From positions 91,873,468 through 91,937,467 of the forward strand of contig CM035427.1 of NCBI GenBank assembly GCA_020310875.1: a stretch of DNA of 64,000 bases, given 5' to 3'. The position numbers were made by a program, and so were the translations under genes. This DNA is from Ceratopteris richardii. Taxonomy: Eukaryota; Streptophyta; Polypodiopsida; Polypodiales; Pteridaceae. Position 1 is the stretch's first letter. Every line of letters starts with the position of its first letter. Below the pieces are notes generated by a model. The model saw nothing but the letters and a program-made list of their open reading frames with translations. It was not told where the DNA came from and searched no databases. Shown in pieces: positions 44,654 to 56,213 of the stretch.

Positions 44654-46379
44654 TGTCGTCGAGATTTTCTCTCCTCTCTCACACATGAGGCCTACAGGAA
44701 ACAAATTCGGTGTAGGTAGCCAACATTCCCTGAGAAGTACAAGATGCTTCAAGGATGTCAAAGGGGGTACACATGCAAAGTTTGAAAGAAATCAAGAAAA
44801 TCCAGGGTAGCGATCAAAACTGGTCAAATTTTGGAAATTAGGGCAAAATTTCAATGTCACCAAATCATCATGTGAAAATTCATATATTTGTAAAGCCTAT
44901 CAAAGGCAATGTATATCCTAAATTTCACATGTAAATGGATTTTCTAGCACATTGATATGCCATGTACATTTTGTAAAAATGTCATTTTTCTACTTAGACC
45001 CTACACAATCTTGTATATGAAATTTTGTTAGCCATACGATCTAGCATGTATAAAGATCATATGTGGCTACATATTTGTACAAAATTTCAAGGCTATCAGA
45101 GCTTCCTAGACACCTTAATGCCACCTTAAAAATTTCCAAATGTAGTCAAACTTGTATACGGGATATTCAGATGGGAGTTTCTTCTGCATATTCCTAAAGG
45201 CTACCTAAAGCTTCCCAAAATATAGCCCTCCAAATTTTGATCTCCATCAAAGGATATTTGGAGGGTCAAAGAGCACAGAATCTAGTTTTCAAGGTCATTG
45301 TAGATTCCTAGAATAAACAAATTGAAGGCTTGAAGGGCTACCACATGGCAAACAATGATTGAACCATGTTGTATAGTCAGGATGAGCTCACATTCAAAGG
45401 TGGAGATGGAATAAAACTTAAAGCAAGGAGGATCCATACGTTTTTTTCATTGGATAAGCTTTTTTTGATGATCAAAGATCAATAACACAAAGTTCTTCCA
45501 AAAATAGCAGCTAATCTTATCCACATTGATGTCAGCATTGATCTGACAGTCCAAATCTTCCCCATATCCAATGGTGGAGAATGAAAGTGCCTAAATTTCC
45601 CTCCTTTGCCCTAGATATCATATAAAGAACCAATCCCAGCCATCCATTTGATCCTAGATATCAACAACAATTGATCCTACAGTTGAGAGTTGATTTCTCT
45701 AGCTTTAAGGGCCCAAATTCATTCAAAAAACTATAAAAAACCCTCTCAAAATTCATAGAGCATCATTGTTAGGCATCCATAGCACCCTTGCTAGCACATG
45801 GTTTCCTTGAGACGATCATCCTTAGTTGAGCATGTGAGGATCCAAGATGGGAATCAACTTTAAGTTAGACTTCCAAACTAGGATAGGCTCATAAACCCAA
45901 TGGTTTCTCTATCTTTGCTCACCCTCAGTGGAGTGTGTGAGTGAATTAGAGTATGTTTTGATGTCTTAGACTTCTTTACTTAGATGTTATGCTCCAAAAA
46001 AGATATAAGATCAATGAAGTGGAACCTATCCTTTCACGTGTGACATTGGATTGAACTATCATGGTGTGAGGGTTGTGCATACTGCTTGAGATCAGCAGAT
46101 TGCTTAGCTTGATATATCACAACACTCATGTACATGTCTTTCATTACAATCTCTTTTAATTCATGTCTCTTGTCTCTTAGTCTTTTATATGTTTTTACAT
46201 GTCTCATTTTATCTCTTTCTATGTGTGAGAAGGCTTTGCAATCTTGCGTAAAACCAGTGAGTGTTATCCATTGAGATTGAGAGAATAAATTTATATTTAT
46301 TCATAAATCATGACCCACATGCATGCATACAATCCAAAAACACCCATGCATATGTTTGAATTTTGAATGTGTATAAGAA
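44654..46379 (+). repeat. LTR of element M (inverted side), interrupted by gypsy J
   Basis: It starts TGTCGTCGAG after the purine tract. 44690-45210 matches the reverse complement of 62580-63095, and 46290-46379 matches the reverse complement of 62490-62575. Between them it has about 1.1 kb missing from the other copy. At 46380 the LTR of gypsy J begins, inside a stretch (GTGTATAAGAA) that is continuous in the other copy, so J inserted here. Confidence 0.75.
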
Positions 46380-47516
46380 TGTAACAAGCCTCCTAATCTT
46401 CAATCACTATCACAATCCCACACCGAATAATAGACTTCGTCATAGCAAGATATAAAGAAGACAAATAGAGTATACACAGAACAAGAAGAGAGAGAACTTT
46501 ATTCTCTGTGTAGATTTACAAGCAGTTTTGATTTGGATTACAAAATCTATCAAATAGCTTCAATGTGAAGCCTCATCCACCCGACCCCACGAGCTGATCT
46601 CAATCCCAATCTCAATCACAATCACAATCTCAATCCCAATCGCAATCTCAATTGCAATCTCAGAAGCCGAAAACGATAGTGATCAATGTACGACCATCGT
46701 CCTTGCCTATCTCTTAGGCTTCGTCTTTTTGGATCTCCCTTCACCAATGCACGACCAATCACGCCTTCCTAGACATGCACTCTTAGGATCTGCATGCTCA
46801 AAGATAGTGTCTTTTTGCATGTCTCATTCAAGACTTCCAGATCACCGTGCATCTACTTTTCATGTCCACCTCAAGAATCGTACCTGCAAAAATAGAGGTG
46901 ATCCCTTCAACACACTCACACACACGTCAATCAACCAAAATAACCCATATTCCCATGTGCATGTTTTAAATCTGAGAACATGAATAAGATGAATGAAGGC
47001 TTCTCTTTATTTTTAAAGTGTTGGAAAATGACACTTTTCCAAGCCCTGTAACTCAAAAATGGTGAGGAACTAGCTTAAGCTTGTGATACAAGAATATTGA
47101 GTTCTTAAATTTGTACAATAGGTTTAGAGATGCCTCAGGTCTAAATCTGCTTCTAGATCACTTTTGGGCCCTGCAAAATTGGAAATTCTAGAGAGAGATG
47201 AAAAAACATGAAAAATCTCTTAATTAACCTATCTTCATGGGACCAAATGAGACATAAAACATAGGAACTACAAAAAATTCAATCAGGTAAAGTTTTTCTA
47301 CTAAGAGTACTCTACCTTTCTCTCATGCAACACTTTTTCAGATTCCTTCATCTTCATTCTCAGATTTAACACATAAATTTCATGCGAAAACTTTCTAGAG
47401 AGAGAATGTACAAACTTATTGCTATGAAATTTTGTAGACATGATCAAAATATCCTAAACATAAAATTTCATTATTACCTAATCTTTTTTTTGGGAAAATC
47501 AATGTGGCATCTTACA
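46380..47516 (-). repeat. 3' LTR of gypsy J (1137 bp)
   Basis: On the minus strand it starts TGTAAGATGCC and ends TTGTTACA, like the LTR at 32996-34000. A 6-bp-unit array (about 46597-46662) sits at the matching place. Confidence 0.88.
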
Positions 47517-47551
47517 ATTCTCCCCCTCTTTTAAGAACTTTATCCTTAGAG

Positions 47552-47965
47552 TTAGAAAGTAGGATAATGTTCCAAAAAATCATCTAAACCATCCCATGTT
47601 GAATCTTCAATAGGGTATGAAAACCACTTAACTAAAATTTCCACTATTTCTTGATTCCTAAGATGAATTATTCTCCTATCCATTTCTGGTTCAATCTCAA
47701 AAGTGGCATCTTCCTTCAACTTAGATTTGTCCTGCAAAACGTGATCAGCATTAGGAACACACCTTTTAAGTAATCCAACATGGAAAATTGGATGAATTTT
47801 CAAAGTGTTAGGCAAGTCAAGTAAATATGCAACAGAGCCAACTTTCTTTAAGATTTTAAAAGGATTAGCATAATGTGGAGACAATCGATGATCTTTGCCT
47901 AAAACCAGATTTGACTTAGAAGGATTCACTTTCAAAAAAACTAGATCACCTCTTCTAAATTCCAA
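47552..47965 (-). CDS. Gypsy J integrase C-terminus and chromodomain
   Basis: 137 codons: FRRGDLVFLKVNPSKSNLVL, the GPY-like stretch (NPFKILKKVGSVAYLLDLP), then a chromodomain with the aromatic VKWFSYPIEDSTW. Chromodomains steer this gypsy lineage to marked chromatin. It is part of a fossil. Confidence 0.88.
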   Translation of the reverse strand: MEFRRGDLVFLKVNPSKSNLVLGKDHRLSPHYANPFKILKKVGSVAYLLDLPNTLKIHPIFHVGLLKRCVPNADHVLQDKSKLKEDATFEIEPEMDRRIIHLRNQEIVEILVKWFSYPIEDSTWDGLDDFLEHYPTF

Positions 47966-49728
47966 GGGTATCTTTTTGAGATCGTGATATAATTTCCAAC
48001 GTTTCTATGTATCTTTCATGTTCTTCCTTACCTTGGTTAGCTCCAAATCCATGTTTTCAAGCATTTGGTTGGATACCTCAAACATATTTTGTGAATTAAA
48101 AAATGAATGAGGTAGCAAACACTTATAGCCATACATTGCTTCAAAAGGTGTCATGTTAATAGATGAATGCCATGCACTATTATATGCATACCCAACCATA
48201 GGCAAATACTCAGTCCAATTGTTCTGCTTATCATTCACATACATACGTAACATATCCCCAAGCACCATGTCAATGCTCTCGGTCTCACCATCAGTTTGAG
48301 GATGAAATGCAGTACTCATGCATAATTCTGTTCGTATGGATTGAAATGTTTCTTTCTAGAAATTAGATAAACCTTGCATCCCTATCAGAAATTATACTTT
48401 TAGCTATACCATGTAACCTAACAATTTCTTTTATGAAAAGTTTAGCAACATGCAAAGTTGTATCAGTTTTCCTCATGGAAAGAAAATGTGCCATCTTCGT
48501 AAGACGGTCTACGACAACAAAGATGGTATCATGCCTACTTCTGGTCACATGCAACTTTGTTATGAAATCCATAGAGATGGATTCCAATTTTTGATCAGGC
48601 ACATCTAATGGTTGTAACATACCAAGACTCCTTTTAAATTCCGCCTTAACCTGATATTTCAAAAATTCTTTCACATACCTCCTAATATCATATTTCACAC
48701 GTGGCTAGAAATATGAAGTTTTCACTTTTGCATAAGTCCTAAAAAATCTAGGGTGTGCAGAGAAAGGTGCATCATGACAGTCATGTAGAATCTTTCCTTT
48801 TAAAATAGATTCTGAAGAAATACATAAATGATAGTTATAATACAAATCATTGTTTTTCAAATGAAATTTTCCCTGAAACATAGAACCTGGATTTTCTTCC
48901 AAAAATTTCAAGATCGCTGCATAAAATAGATCTTCTTTTTATTCTTTTTCAATATCAAAATCAAAGGGTAAAATAGAAATTGAATTGCATAAAAGTTTAC
49001 GACTCAAAGCATCAGCCACTTTTTTTTCTTTTCCTGCTAAGTATTTAATATCAAAATCATATTCACTTAGCAATTCGATCCAATGTTTTTGTCTATTGTT
49101 AAGTAAAGGTTGAGTAAATATCGATTTAAGGCTCTCATGATTTATTATTGATTCAAACTTCAAGCAATAAGTGTCTCCAATGTTTACATGCATGAACAAC
49201 CGCAAGCATGTCCAAGTCATGCATTGTATAATTTAATTCATGTTTCCTTAGTTTTGTTGACTCATAAGCCACCATCTTTCCTTCTTGTGAAAGTACTCAT
49301 CCGATTTGACTTATAATAGCATCACATGCAACAATAAATGGCTTCCCTAACTCAAATATCTTTAGCACACAATTTTTGATAATTTTTTGTTTTAATTCTT
49401 CGAATGCATTTTCACACTCATCGCTCCATGTGAAGTCTCTATTTCTCTTTGTCAGTTTTTTAAGAGGATTTGCAATTCCAGAAAACTCCCTAATGTGTGC
49501 CCTCTCATATACTTCTCACATCTCTCACACATTTGGGTGTAGGCCAGTCAACTATGCTTTTAACTTTCTCAGGATTTATGTGAAACCCTTCCTTAAAAAC
49601 AACTCTCCCCAAATAAGTCACTTCCCCCTTTGCAAAAAAACATTTATGCATCTTACCATATAGTTTATGCTCTCTTAGTTTCTATAAAGTCTTCTTGAGA
49701 TGCAATGCATGTTCATCATCATCCTTTC

Positions 49729-50058
49729 TACTTTCTCTGTACCAAATATCTTTCTCAAAGAATATATATTCAGAGAGCTATCAGTCTGAGAGTGAAGCTC
49801 AGTTCTTCAGCATACCTGTGTGGACAGGTAGTTCATCTTTGACAGTTGTGTTTCCTAATCAAAACTTGTCCAAATTAAGTCATTTATAGCTTGTTAGAAA
49901 TCTCTCTTTGTCTACTTTGATTGACTAAAGCATCAAGTCCATTTGAGTTTTGTGTTGAGAGCAACAAGCTATCTAAGGTACAGATGTTTGTCCAAGTGCT
50001 GGACATACAAGGGTTCACTACACACTTCCATTGCGCATAGGAGAACTCGTTCTCCACA
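49729..50058 (+). repeat. 5' LTR of copia G, last part
   Basis: It matches 55275-55604. Its left edge is abrupt and abuts gypsy J, marking an inversion breakpoint. About 80 bp of LTR (matching 55194-55273) are in neither 5' piece. Confidence 0.88.
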
Positions 50059-50060
50059 GT

Positions 50061-50072
50061 TGGTATCAGAGC
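50061..50072 (+). other. Primer-binding site of copia G
   Basis: TGGTATCAGAGC, 2 bp after the LTR end, matches initiator tRNA-Met. Confidence 0.92.
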
Positions 50073-50216
50073 AAACTTGGTGTTGAAGCTTCATCAACAG
50101 AGCTGGAGGTGAAGCAAAGCAAAAGAGGAGCTACAAAACAAGAAGGAGCTTCACAAACGCAAGAGCAAGGGACTATAACTATTCGAGGTAACTCTCAAAG
50201 TCTTTGATACTCTTCA

Positions 50217-51038
50217 ATGGCTGACTTGGGTCAACAAGTAGAGAAGTTGGACAAGGATAACTATCCCGTGTGGAAGTTTAGAATGACCAACTACCTAATG
50301 GGCAACGGCTTATGGGGTATTGTGAGCGGCGATGATGCTCAACCTCAAATCAATCAAGCTATGGCCACCGAAGTCCAAAGGAGGCAAGCAAAAGAATGGG
50401 AAGAGAGGAATAGGAGAGTCATGTTCCTCATTTCGCAAGTCATTACTAATGCCATGGTAGGTCATATTCAACATCTAGAGAAAGCTAAGGATGCTTGGGA
50501 AGCTCTTAAAAGGATGTATTCAACAAATACCAAAGCTAGGAAACTTCAACTCAAGAATGAGTTGAACACAATCAAGAAAAGTTCGAGTCAATCCATAGCT
50601 GAATATACTTTGAAGATTAAGGAGCTAAGCGATGCTTTAGCTTCTATTGGCACAACGGTTGAAGACGAAGATCTTGTGTGTTATACTCTCAATGGCTTGA
50701 GAGAAGATGAAAGATGGAAGCCTTTTATAACTTCCATTAACTTGAAAGATGTATATCCAGGTTTTGAACAACTAATCCCTCATCTTGTCACAGAAGAGCT
50801 TAGCTTCGGTGGTCCCAAAGGAAAGGACAGCCACAACCAAATGTTATATGCAGGTCGAGGTAAAGGAAGAACTCAAGAGGAGGCTCAAGAGGAAAAGGAA
50901 GAGGTCACAACCACTCCAACTACAATCAAAACAATTCGGAAGACAACAAGGATGCATCAAATGCCAACACACAAGGAAGAGGTCGAGGTAGAAGTAGAGG
51001 AAGAGGCCGAAGCTCCTACAATTCTCATAAAGGTATAA
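50217..51038 (+). CDS. Copia G gag
   Basis: Starts MADLGQQVEKLDKDNYPVWK. The UBN2-type gag runs to about residue 200 (STNTKARKLQLKNELNTI, DALASIGTTVEDED) and is followed by an RG-rich region. A zinc-knuckle segment (CYHCGKVGHYASDC) is legible just beyond at 51040-51080. It is a fossil particle protein. Confidence 0.88.
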   Translation: MADLGQQVEKLDKDNYPVWKFRMTNYLMGNGLWGIVSGDDAQPQINQAMATEVQRRQAKEWEERNRRVMFLISQVITNAMVGHIQHLEKAKDAWEALKRMYSTNTKARKLQLKNELNTIKKSSSQSIAEYTLKIKELSDALASIGTTVEDEDLVCYTLNGLREDERWKPFITSINLKDVYPGFEQLIPHLVTEELSFGGPKGKDSHNQMLYAGRGKGRTQEEAQEEKEEVTTTPTTIKTIRKTTRMHQMPTHKEEVEVEVEEEAEAPTILIKV

Positions 51039-51178
51039 CATGCTATCATTGTGGTAAAGTAGGACACTATGCTAGTGACTGTTGGCTAAAGAATGGTAGA
51101 CCAAATGGAGGCAATCAAAGGAACCAAAGCAACTATGCAAGCATCTCAAGTGAAGGAAGCAAGGACACACTACTTGCA

Positions 51179-53104
51179 ATGAGACATGAGTATAGAAGCT
51201 CTTGTGAAGATGACAAAAAATGGTACATTGATTCAGGTTGTAGTAACCATATGTCATGCCAAGGAAGTTTGTTCACTAATCTACAGGTACCAAGTGGAAA
51301 AGGATGTGTTGAAACAAGTGATGATAGTCAACACATGATTGAACACATTGGAGATATAAGGCTTGGAGATACAAGCAGAGCAAAGGTACTATCTAATGTT
51401 CTTCATGTTCCTACAATTTCAAAGAACTTGATTTCAGTAGGACAAATGGTAGAGAAGGGTTATCATGTCATATTCAATGAGAATGGGTGCTTCATAAAGA
51501 ATCCAAAAGAAGGCTTCAAGGTCATTGCTCGAGGTAGAAGAGAAGGAAGGATGTTCACTTTGGATGTCCAACATCCACATGGAAAGGTCATGTACATTCA
51601 ATGTGGGAACAAGAAGATTTCAGAGCTGGACTTATGGCACAAAAGAATAGGACACATCAACATTCCAAAGCTGAAGGACATGAGCAAACATGAAGTGGTA
51701 AGAGGTCTTCCAAAATTTAATAGCATTGGACTACATGAGTTATGTGAAGCCTGTCAACTAGGAAAGCAAACGAGGCAGCCATTCAAGAGGAGCAATTATG
51801 TGGCTCCAAATGTCTTGGACTTGATACATACGGATGTATGGGGACCAACCCAAGAGGCATCAATGGCTGGTAATAGATTTTTTGTCACCTTCATTGATGA
51901 TCACTCAAGAAAGGTATGGCTGTTTTGTATGAAGCAAAAATCAGAGGTGTTTTCTATATTCAAAAGATTCAAAGCTGAAGTTGAAAAGGAAACAGGAAGG
52001 TCTATCAAAACCTTAAGGTCCGATGGTGGAGGAGAATACTTCTCCAAAGAATTTTTAGATTTTCTACAAGAGAATGGGATCAAAAGGCAATTCACTTGTA
52101 GGTATACACCACAACAAAATGGAGTAGCTGAGAGGAAAAATAGGCAAATTGCTAAAATTTCAAGATGCATGCTCAACGAGATGAAGGTACCATTGTATTA
52201 CTGGGCTGAAGCTACCACAACCTCCATTTACTTGATGAATAGGTGCACAACATCAGGAATACATCACTTGACTCCAGAAGAGGTATATTCCGATAAGAAA
52301 CTTGATCTTACACACCTCAAAGTGTTTGGATGTGTTTGCTTTGTTCACATTCCACAAGAAGTTAGAACAAAGATGGAACCAAGGTCAGAAAAATGCATTT
52401 TCATCGGCTACTCGACGGAGCAAAAAGGATACAAGTGTTACAACCCTAGAACAAAGGAATTAAGAGTCTCGCGAGATGTGGTCTTTGATGAACTAAGACC
52501 ATGGTATGAAGATAAAGGAAAGGAAAAGATTCTTGAAGAAGATTGTGATGATTATGCAGGAACAAATCAAAGAGAAGTTCAACAATCAAGCACAAAGGCT
52601 TCAGGTCCAGAGGCATCTACATCAAATGAAGAATGTTCAACATGGAGGGGGAGCCATTCTTTGTCTCCAAATTCAGCTTATAGTAGAGCCGAAGAAGCAA
52701 GTGGTACTCCAAACAGTGCGGTAGATGCAAGTGAAGAAGAATATGAAGATGTAATCACTCTGATAGTAAAGATGAATAGGTTAAAGAAGCAACTTTCTAA
52801 AGGCAATGAAAGAAGATCTTCAAGGACAAGGTATCCAACTCAAAGGTTGAGTTATGATAGTTTTATGGTGACACATTTTGCATACATGATGCAGGTTATC
52901 AAAGACAAAGAGCCTGAGACATATGAAGAAGCTTGCACACAAAAGGAATGGAAGCAAGCTATGAAAGAGGAGATCAAAGCTCTCAAAGATAATCACACAT
53001 GGGAGCTAGTGCCAAAGAAAGAAGGTATGAAGATTGTTCCAAACAAATGGGTGTTTAAAGTAAAGAGGAATGCTGACGGTTCACTAGATATAAAGCTAGA
53101 TTAG
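51179..53104 (+). CDS. Copia G protease, integrase and reverse transcriptase start
   Basis: 641 codons stay open: protease KWYIDSGCSNHMSC, pre-integrase ELDLWHKRIGHINIPKL, integrase IHTDVWGPTQEAS, FIDDHSRKVWLF, RSDGGGEYFSKEF and TPQQNGVAERKNR, an acidic linker, then the RT start (TWELVPKKEGMKIVPNKWVF). The architecture is standard copia. Confidence 0.9.
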   Translation: MRHEYRSSCEDDKKWYIDSGCSNHMSCQGSLFTNLQVPSGKGCVETSDDSQHMIEHIGDIRLGDTSRAKVLSNVLHVPTISKNLISVGQMVEKGYHVIFNENGCFIKNPKEGFKVIARGRREGRMFTLDVQHPHGKVMYIQCGNKKISELDLWHKRIGHINIPKLKDMSKHEVVRGLPKFNSIGLHELCEACQLGKQTRQPFKRSNYVAPNVLDLIHTDVWGPTQEASMAGNRFFVTFIDDHSRKVWLFCMKQKSEVFSIFKRFKAEVEKETGRSIKTLRSDGGGEYFSKEFLDFLQENGIKRQFTCRYTPQQNGVAERKNRQIAKISRCMLNEMKVPLYYWAEATTTSIYLMNRCTTSGIHHLTPEEVYSDKKLDLTHLKVFGCVCFVHIPQEVRTKMEPRSEKCIFIGYSTEQKGYKCYNPRTKELRVSRDVVFDELRPWYEDKGKEKILEEDCDDYAGTNQREVQQSSTKASGPEASTSNEECSTWRGSHSLSPNSAYSRAEEASGTPNSAVDASEEEYEDVITLIVKMNRLKKQLSKGNERRSSRTRYPTQRLSYDSFMVTHFAYMMQVIKDKEPETYEEACTQKEWKQAMKEEIKALKDNHTWELVPKKEGMKIVPNKWVFKVKRNADGSLDIKLD

Positions 53105-53169
53105 TTGCCAAAGGATTTAAACAAACACAAGGCATAGATTATGATGAAGTTTTCAGCCCCGTTGCAAAG

Positions 53170-53964
53170 ATGGGAACTATCAGAACCTTAATAGCAATTG
53201 GTGCTTCAAGGAGATGGCCATTATATCAACTCGACATCAAAAATGCCTTTCTCAATGGAGAACTACAAGAAGAGGTATACATGACTCAACCGGTTGGATT
53301 TGAAGATGAAAACCATCCAGATTTTGTTTGCAGGTTGAAGAATGCACTTTATGGCTTGAAGCAAGCACCAAGAGCATGGAATCAGAGATTGGTAGAGTAT
53401 CTAACTAAGTGTGGATACAACCCAAGTAGTGCAGATCCTTCGTTGTACATGAAGAAGGAAGAAAATAGAGAGGTATATATTTGCATATATGTCGATGACC
53501 TCATCATAACAGGAAATGATGTTACAGGGATTAAAGATATCAAAAGAAAGCTTGGTAAGGAGTTTAAAATTTCAGATCTTGGGGAGCTGAAATATTTTTT
53601 ATGAATTGAAGTTGTTTATGGAAAGAGTGGCATCTACTTGATGCAAAGGAAGTACTTGTTGGATGTTCTTTTCAGATTTGGAATGAGTGAATGCAAACCA
53701 CTCACTCAACCCATGGACACAAATACAAAGATTTGTTCAAATGATGGAGAACCATTGGAAGATGTAACGACATACAGAAGCATTGTAGGATCATTGATCT
53801 ATGCAAACATTACAAGACCTGATTTGTCTTATGTTGTTGGTGTAATTTCTCAGTTTATGCAAGCCCCAACAAGTGAACACTTAAATTCAGCCAAGAGAGT
53901 GTTGAGATACATAAAGCATACAGTTAATCATGCTTTGTTTTATAAGTTTGATGAAGAATTGTAG
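53170..53964 (+). CDS. Copia G reverse transcriptase, main part
   Basis: Palm motifs [20 protein letters not shown] and [12 protein letters not shown], the active site YVDDLIITGND, then SDLGELKYFL, and in 53638-53964 the thumb region (GSLIYANITRPDLSYVVGV). Confidence 0.88.
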
Positions 53965-54030
53965 GTCAAAGGCTTTAGTGATGCTGATTGGGCAGGCTCA
54001 AAGGAAGATAGAAGATCAACCTCAGGTTAT

Positions 54031-54415
54031 GTGTTCACGATAGGAAGCAAACCTATCACGTGGAGCTCAAAGAAACAACCTACTATTGCACTTTCATCTA
54101 TGGAGGCTGAATACAGAGGATTAGCATTTGCCACATGTGAAGCAATGTGGATTAAAAAGCTTTTGGCTGATCTTGGAGTGCAAGTTGGAACCATCCCTAT
54201 ATATGGTGATAACATGTCAAGTATCTACTTGCAAGCAATCCTATGTTTCATGCAAGGAGCAAGCACATAGAGGTCCACTACCATTATGTAAGGGAGAAGG
54301 TGCTGAGCAAAGATGTGAAGATAAAGTTCATTAGAACCAAAGAGCAGGTTGCAGATATTTTTACAAAGTTCTTGGATGCTTCTAAACTCAAAGGCTTCAA
54401 GGATGTGATAAATTT
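54031..54415 (+). CDS. Copia G RNase H region
   Basis: Contains SKKQPTIALSSMEAEYRGLA and CEAMWIKKLLADLGVQ, with the remaining RNase H motifs legible down to about 54415, shortly before the polypurine tract. Confidence 0.85.
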
Positions 54416-54460
54416 GTAGGACATGGATGAAGATAACTCCCAAATGAGCTTGAGGGGGAG

Positions 54461-55604
54461 TGTTGAAGATAAATGTACAAGCTCATTTTCATATGAGCCA
54501 TGCTTGGATAAATTTACCAAATATAAAGATAAAGGAAAAGTAGAGGAAAAAAGGAAAAAATAAGAAAAGAAAAAGTCTAGTCAAAACTTCATGATGAGTA
54601 AGAGATACAATATCTTGCCTTGTAGTTAGTAGCATGTAGTGGAGAAAGTGGTGAGTTAAGAAGGAGGCACAAACTTCTTCACATGCTCATTGGTTATAAA
54701 AGTGAAGTGGGAGCACATTCAAAACAAGGAGAGAAAGAGGCAAGATCTCCCAGTAATCAGATCTAGCCATTTTGTCATTTTGGTTTTCCCTTAGACTCCT
54801 TCCAGTCGCACGTCAGTTTGTACACAGCTCTGTTGCAGAGCTCATATCTCAGTGCATATGTAACCATTTTGTGTGTTTAAACATTCATTGGAAAGCTTAT
54901 CACGTGTACTTTCTGCATATCAAATATCTCTTTGAAAGTTTATGCACTTTGTGAGATATCAATGAAAGAGTGAAGTCCAGTTTTGCAGTATACCTGTGTA
55001 GATAGGTAGTCTATTTTGGTCGGTTCAGTTTCCCGACCAAAACATATCCAAAATGCATGATTTTTGTTTTGTTGGAAAGCCCTTGGCATCTACTTTCACT
55101 ATCTCAAACATCTCATTCAGATCATTCATACTGTGTGAGATATTTCTTAGAGAGTAAAGTCCAGTTTTATAGTGTACTTATGTGTGCAGGTGGTCTATCT
55201 TGATGAGTTGAGTTTCCTAATCAAAACGCATCCAAATTACTTGATTTTTAGCTTGCTGGAAAGCTATTTGTGTCTAATTTCTGTATACCAAATATCTTTC
55301 TCAAAGAATATGTATTCAGAGAGCTATCAGTCCGAGAGTGAAGCGCAGTTCTTCAGCATACCTGTGTGGACAGGTAGTTCATCTTTGACAGTTGTGTTTC
55401 CTAATCAAAACTTGTCCAAATTAAGTCATTTATAGCTTGTTAGAAAGATATCTTTGTCTAATTTGATTGGCTAAAGCATCAAGTCCATTTAAGTTTTGTG
55501 TTGAGAGTAGCAAGCTATCTAAGGTGCAGATGTTTGTCCAAGTGCTGGACATACAAGGGTTCACTACACACTTTCGTTGCGCATAAGAGAACTCGTTCTC
55601 CACA
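54461..55604 (+). repeat. 3' LTR of copia G (1144 bp) with ~183-bp subrepeats
   Basis: It starts TGTTGAAGATAAATG and ends GTTCTCCACA, followed by GATCA. Within it, units beginning near 54969, 55151 and 55334 (GAGTGAAG..CAG) repeat with a period of about 183 bp, and a weaker unit may precede them. Confidence 0.9.
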
Positions 55605-56118
55605 GATCAGACCAGATCAAGCTCAATATACTCAAGATTAATGAACACTTGATACTAAGATTACATTCAAAAGAAAGCTTACAATCATAGAAACAAAATG
55701 AGCTATCTTGCAAATGAATCGGACTACTATACAAAGAGATATGGGTGATCAAAAATCACTTCCTATGAGAAAACTTCATCAAGCAAGGGGCTTGCTTAGC
55801 TAGGGGCTTGCTTAGCTAGGGGCTAGCTTAGACCTGGAGTAAACACTCCTAATGAGAGCCTACAAGTGCTCAAATGGTAGAGGATGATAGCCACAACTTT
55901 GCTCCATGTCTTTGCTTATATAATGCTCAAAAAAGTGGTTGTAAATTTGAATTCAAAAATGCCCTCCAAATGATCCCGACTTTTCTCCATCAATTAGGTG
56001 AGTAAAGGGCTGAGAAAACTCGTGGAAAAGTGGTTGTATATTCTACCAAAAAGTGTGAGTGATGTGGCACTTCAACTTAGCATGAGTTCCCACACTTGAG
56101 ATTGCTAAAATTCTAACA
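55605..56118 (+). mobile_element. LTR-like insert L, second part
   Basis: It begins with the right copy of GATCA (55605-55609) and ends TCTAACA just before AAATT (56119-56123). It contains three imperfect copies of an 18-bp unit (AGGGGCTTGCTTAGCT) at about 55787-55833. No coding seen. Confidence 0.75.
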
Positions 56119-56213
56119 AAATTCTCATAGGTCTAAGAGGAGATGAGAAGTGGAAGCCTTTCACCTTGTCAACTGATCTTTCATTAGATCATTTCACTCT
56201 TGATTTGAATTAA

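Larger units (their letters stand above)
46380..49728 (-). mobile_element. Chromodomain Ty3/gypsy fossil J, 3' half (minus strand)
   Basis: From right to left: end of reverse transcriptase (49728-49380), RNase H (49220-48939; IKYLAGKEKKVADALSRK), integrase (48911-48005; YLPMVGYAYNSAWHSS), chromodomain (about 47760-47552; DRRIIHLRNQEIVEILVKWF), polypurine tract (47517-47530) and LTR (47516-46380). Same family as D' and E. The 5' half is lost at the inversion breakpoint, 49728. It is broken in several places. Confidence 0.88.
49729..55604 (+). mobile_element. Ty1/copia element G, main part
   Basis: The 3' end of a 5' LTR (49729-50058), primer site (50061), gag, protease, integrase, reverse transcriptase, RNase H, polypurine tract (AGGGGGAG, 54453-54460) and a full 3' LTR (54461-55604). 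The two LTRs differ at about 18 of 330 shared positions by eye, so it is moderately young. It has only a few breaks. The missing first part of the 5' LTR lies inverted at 41594-42326 with the matching target duplication GATCA. Confidence 0.92.
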
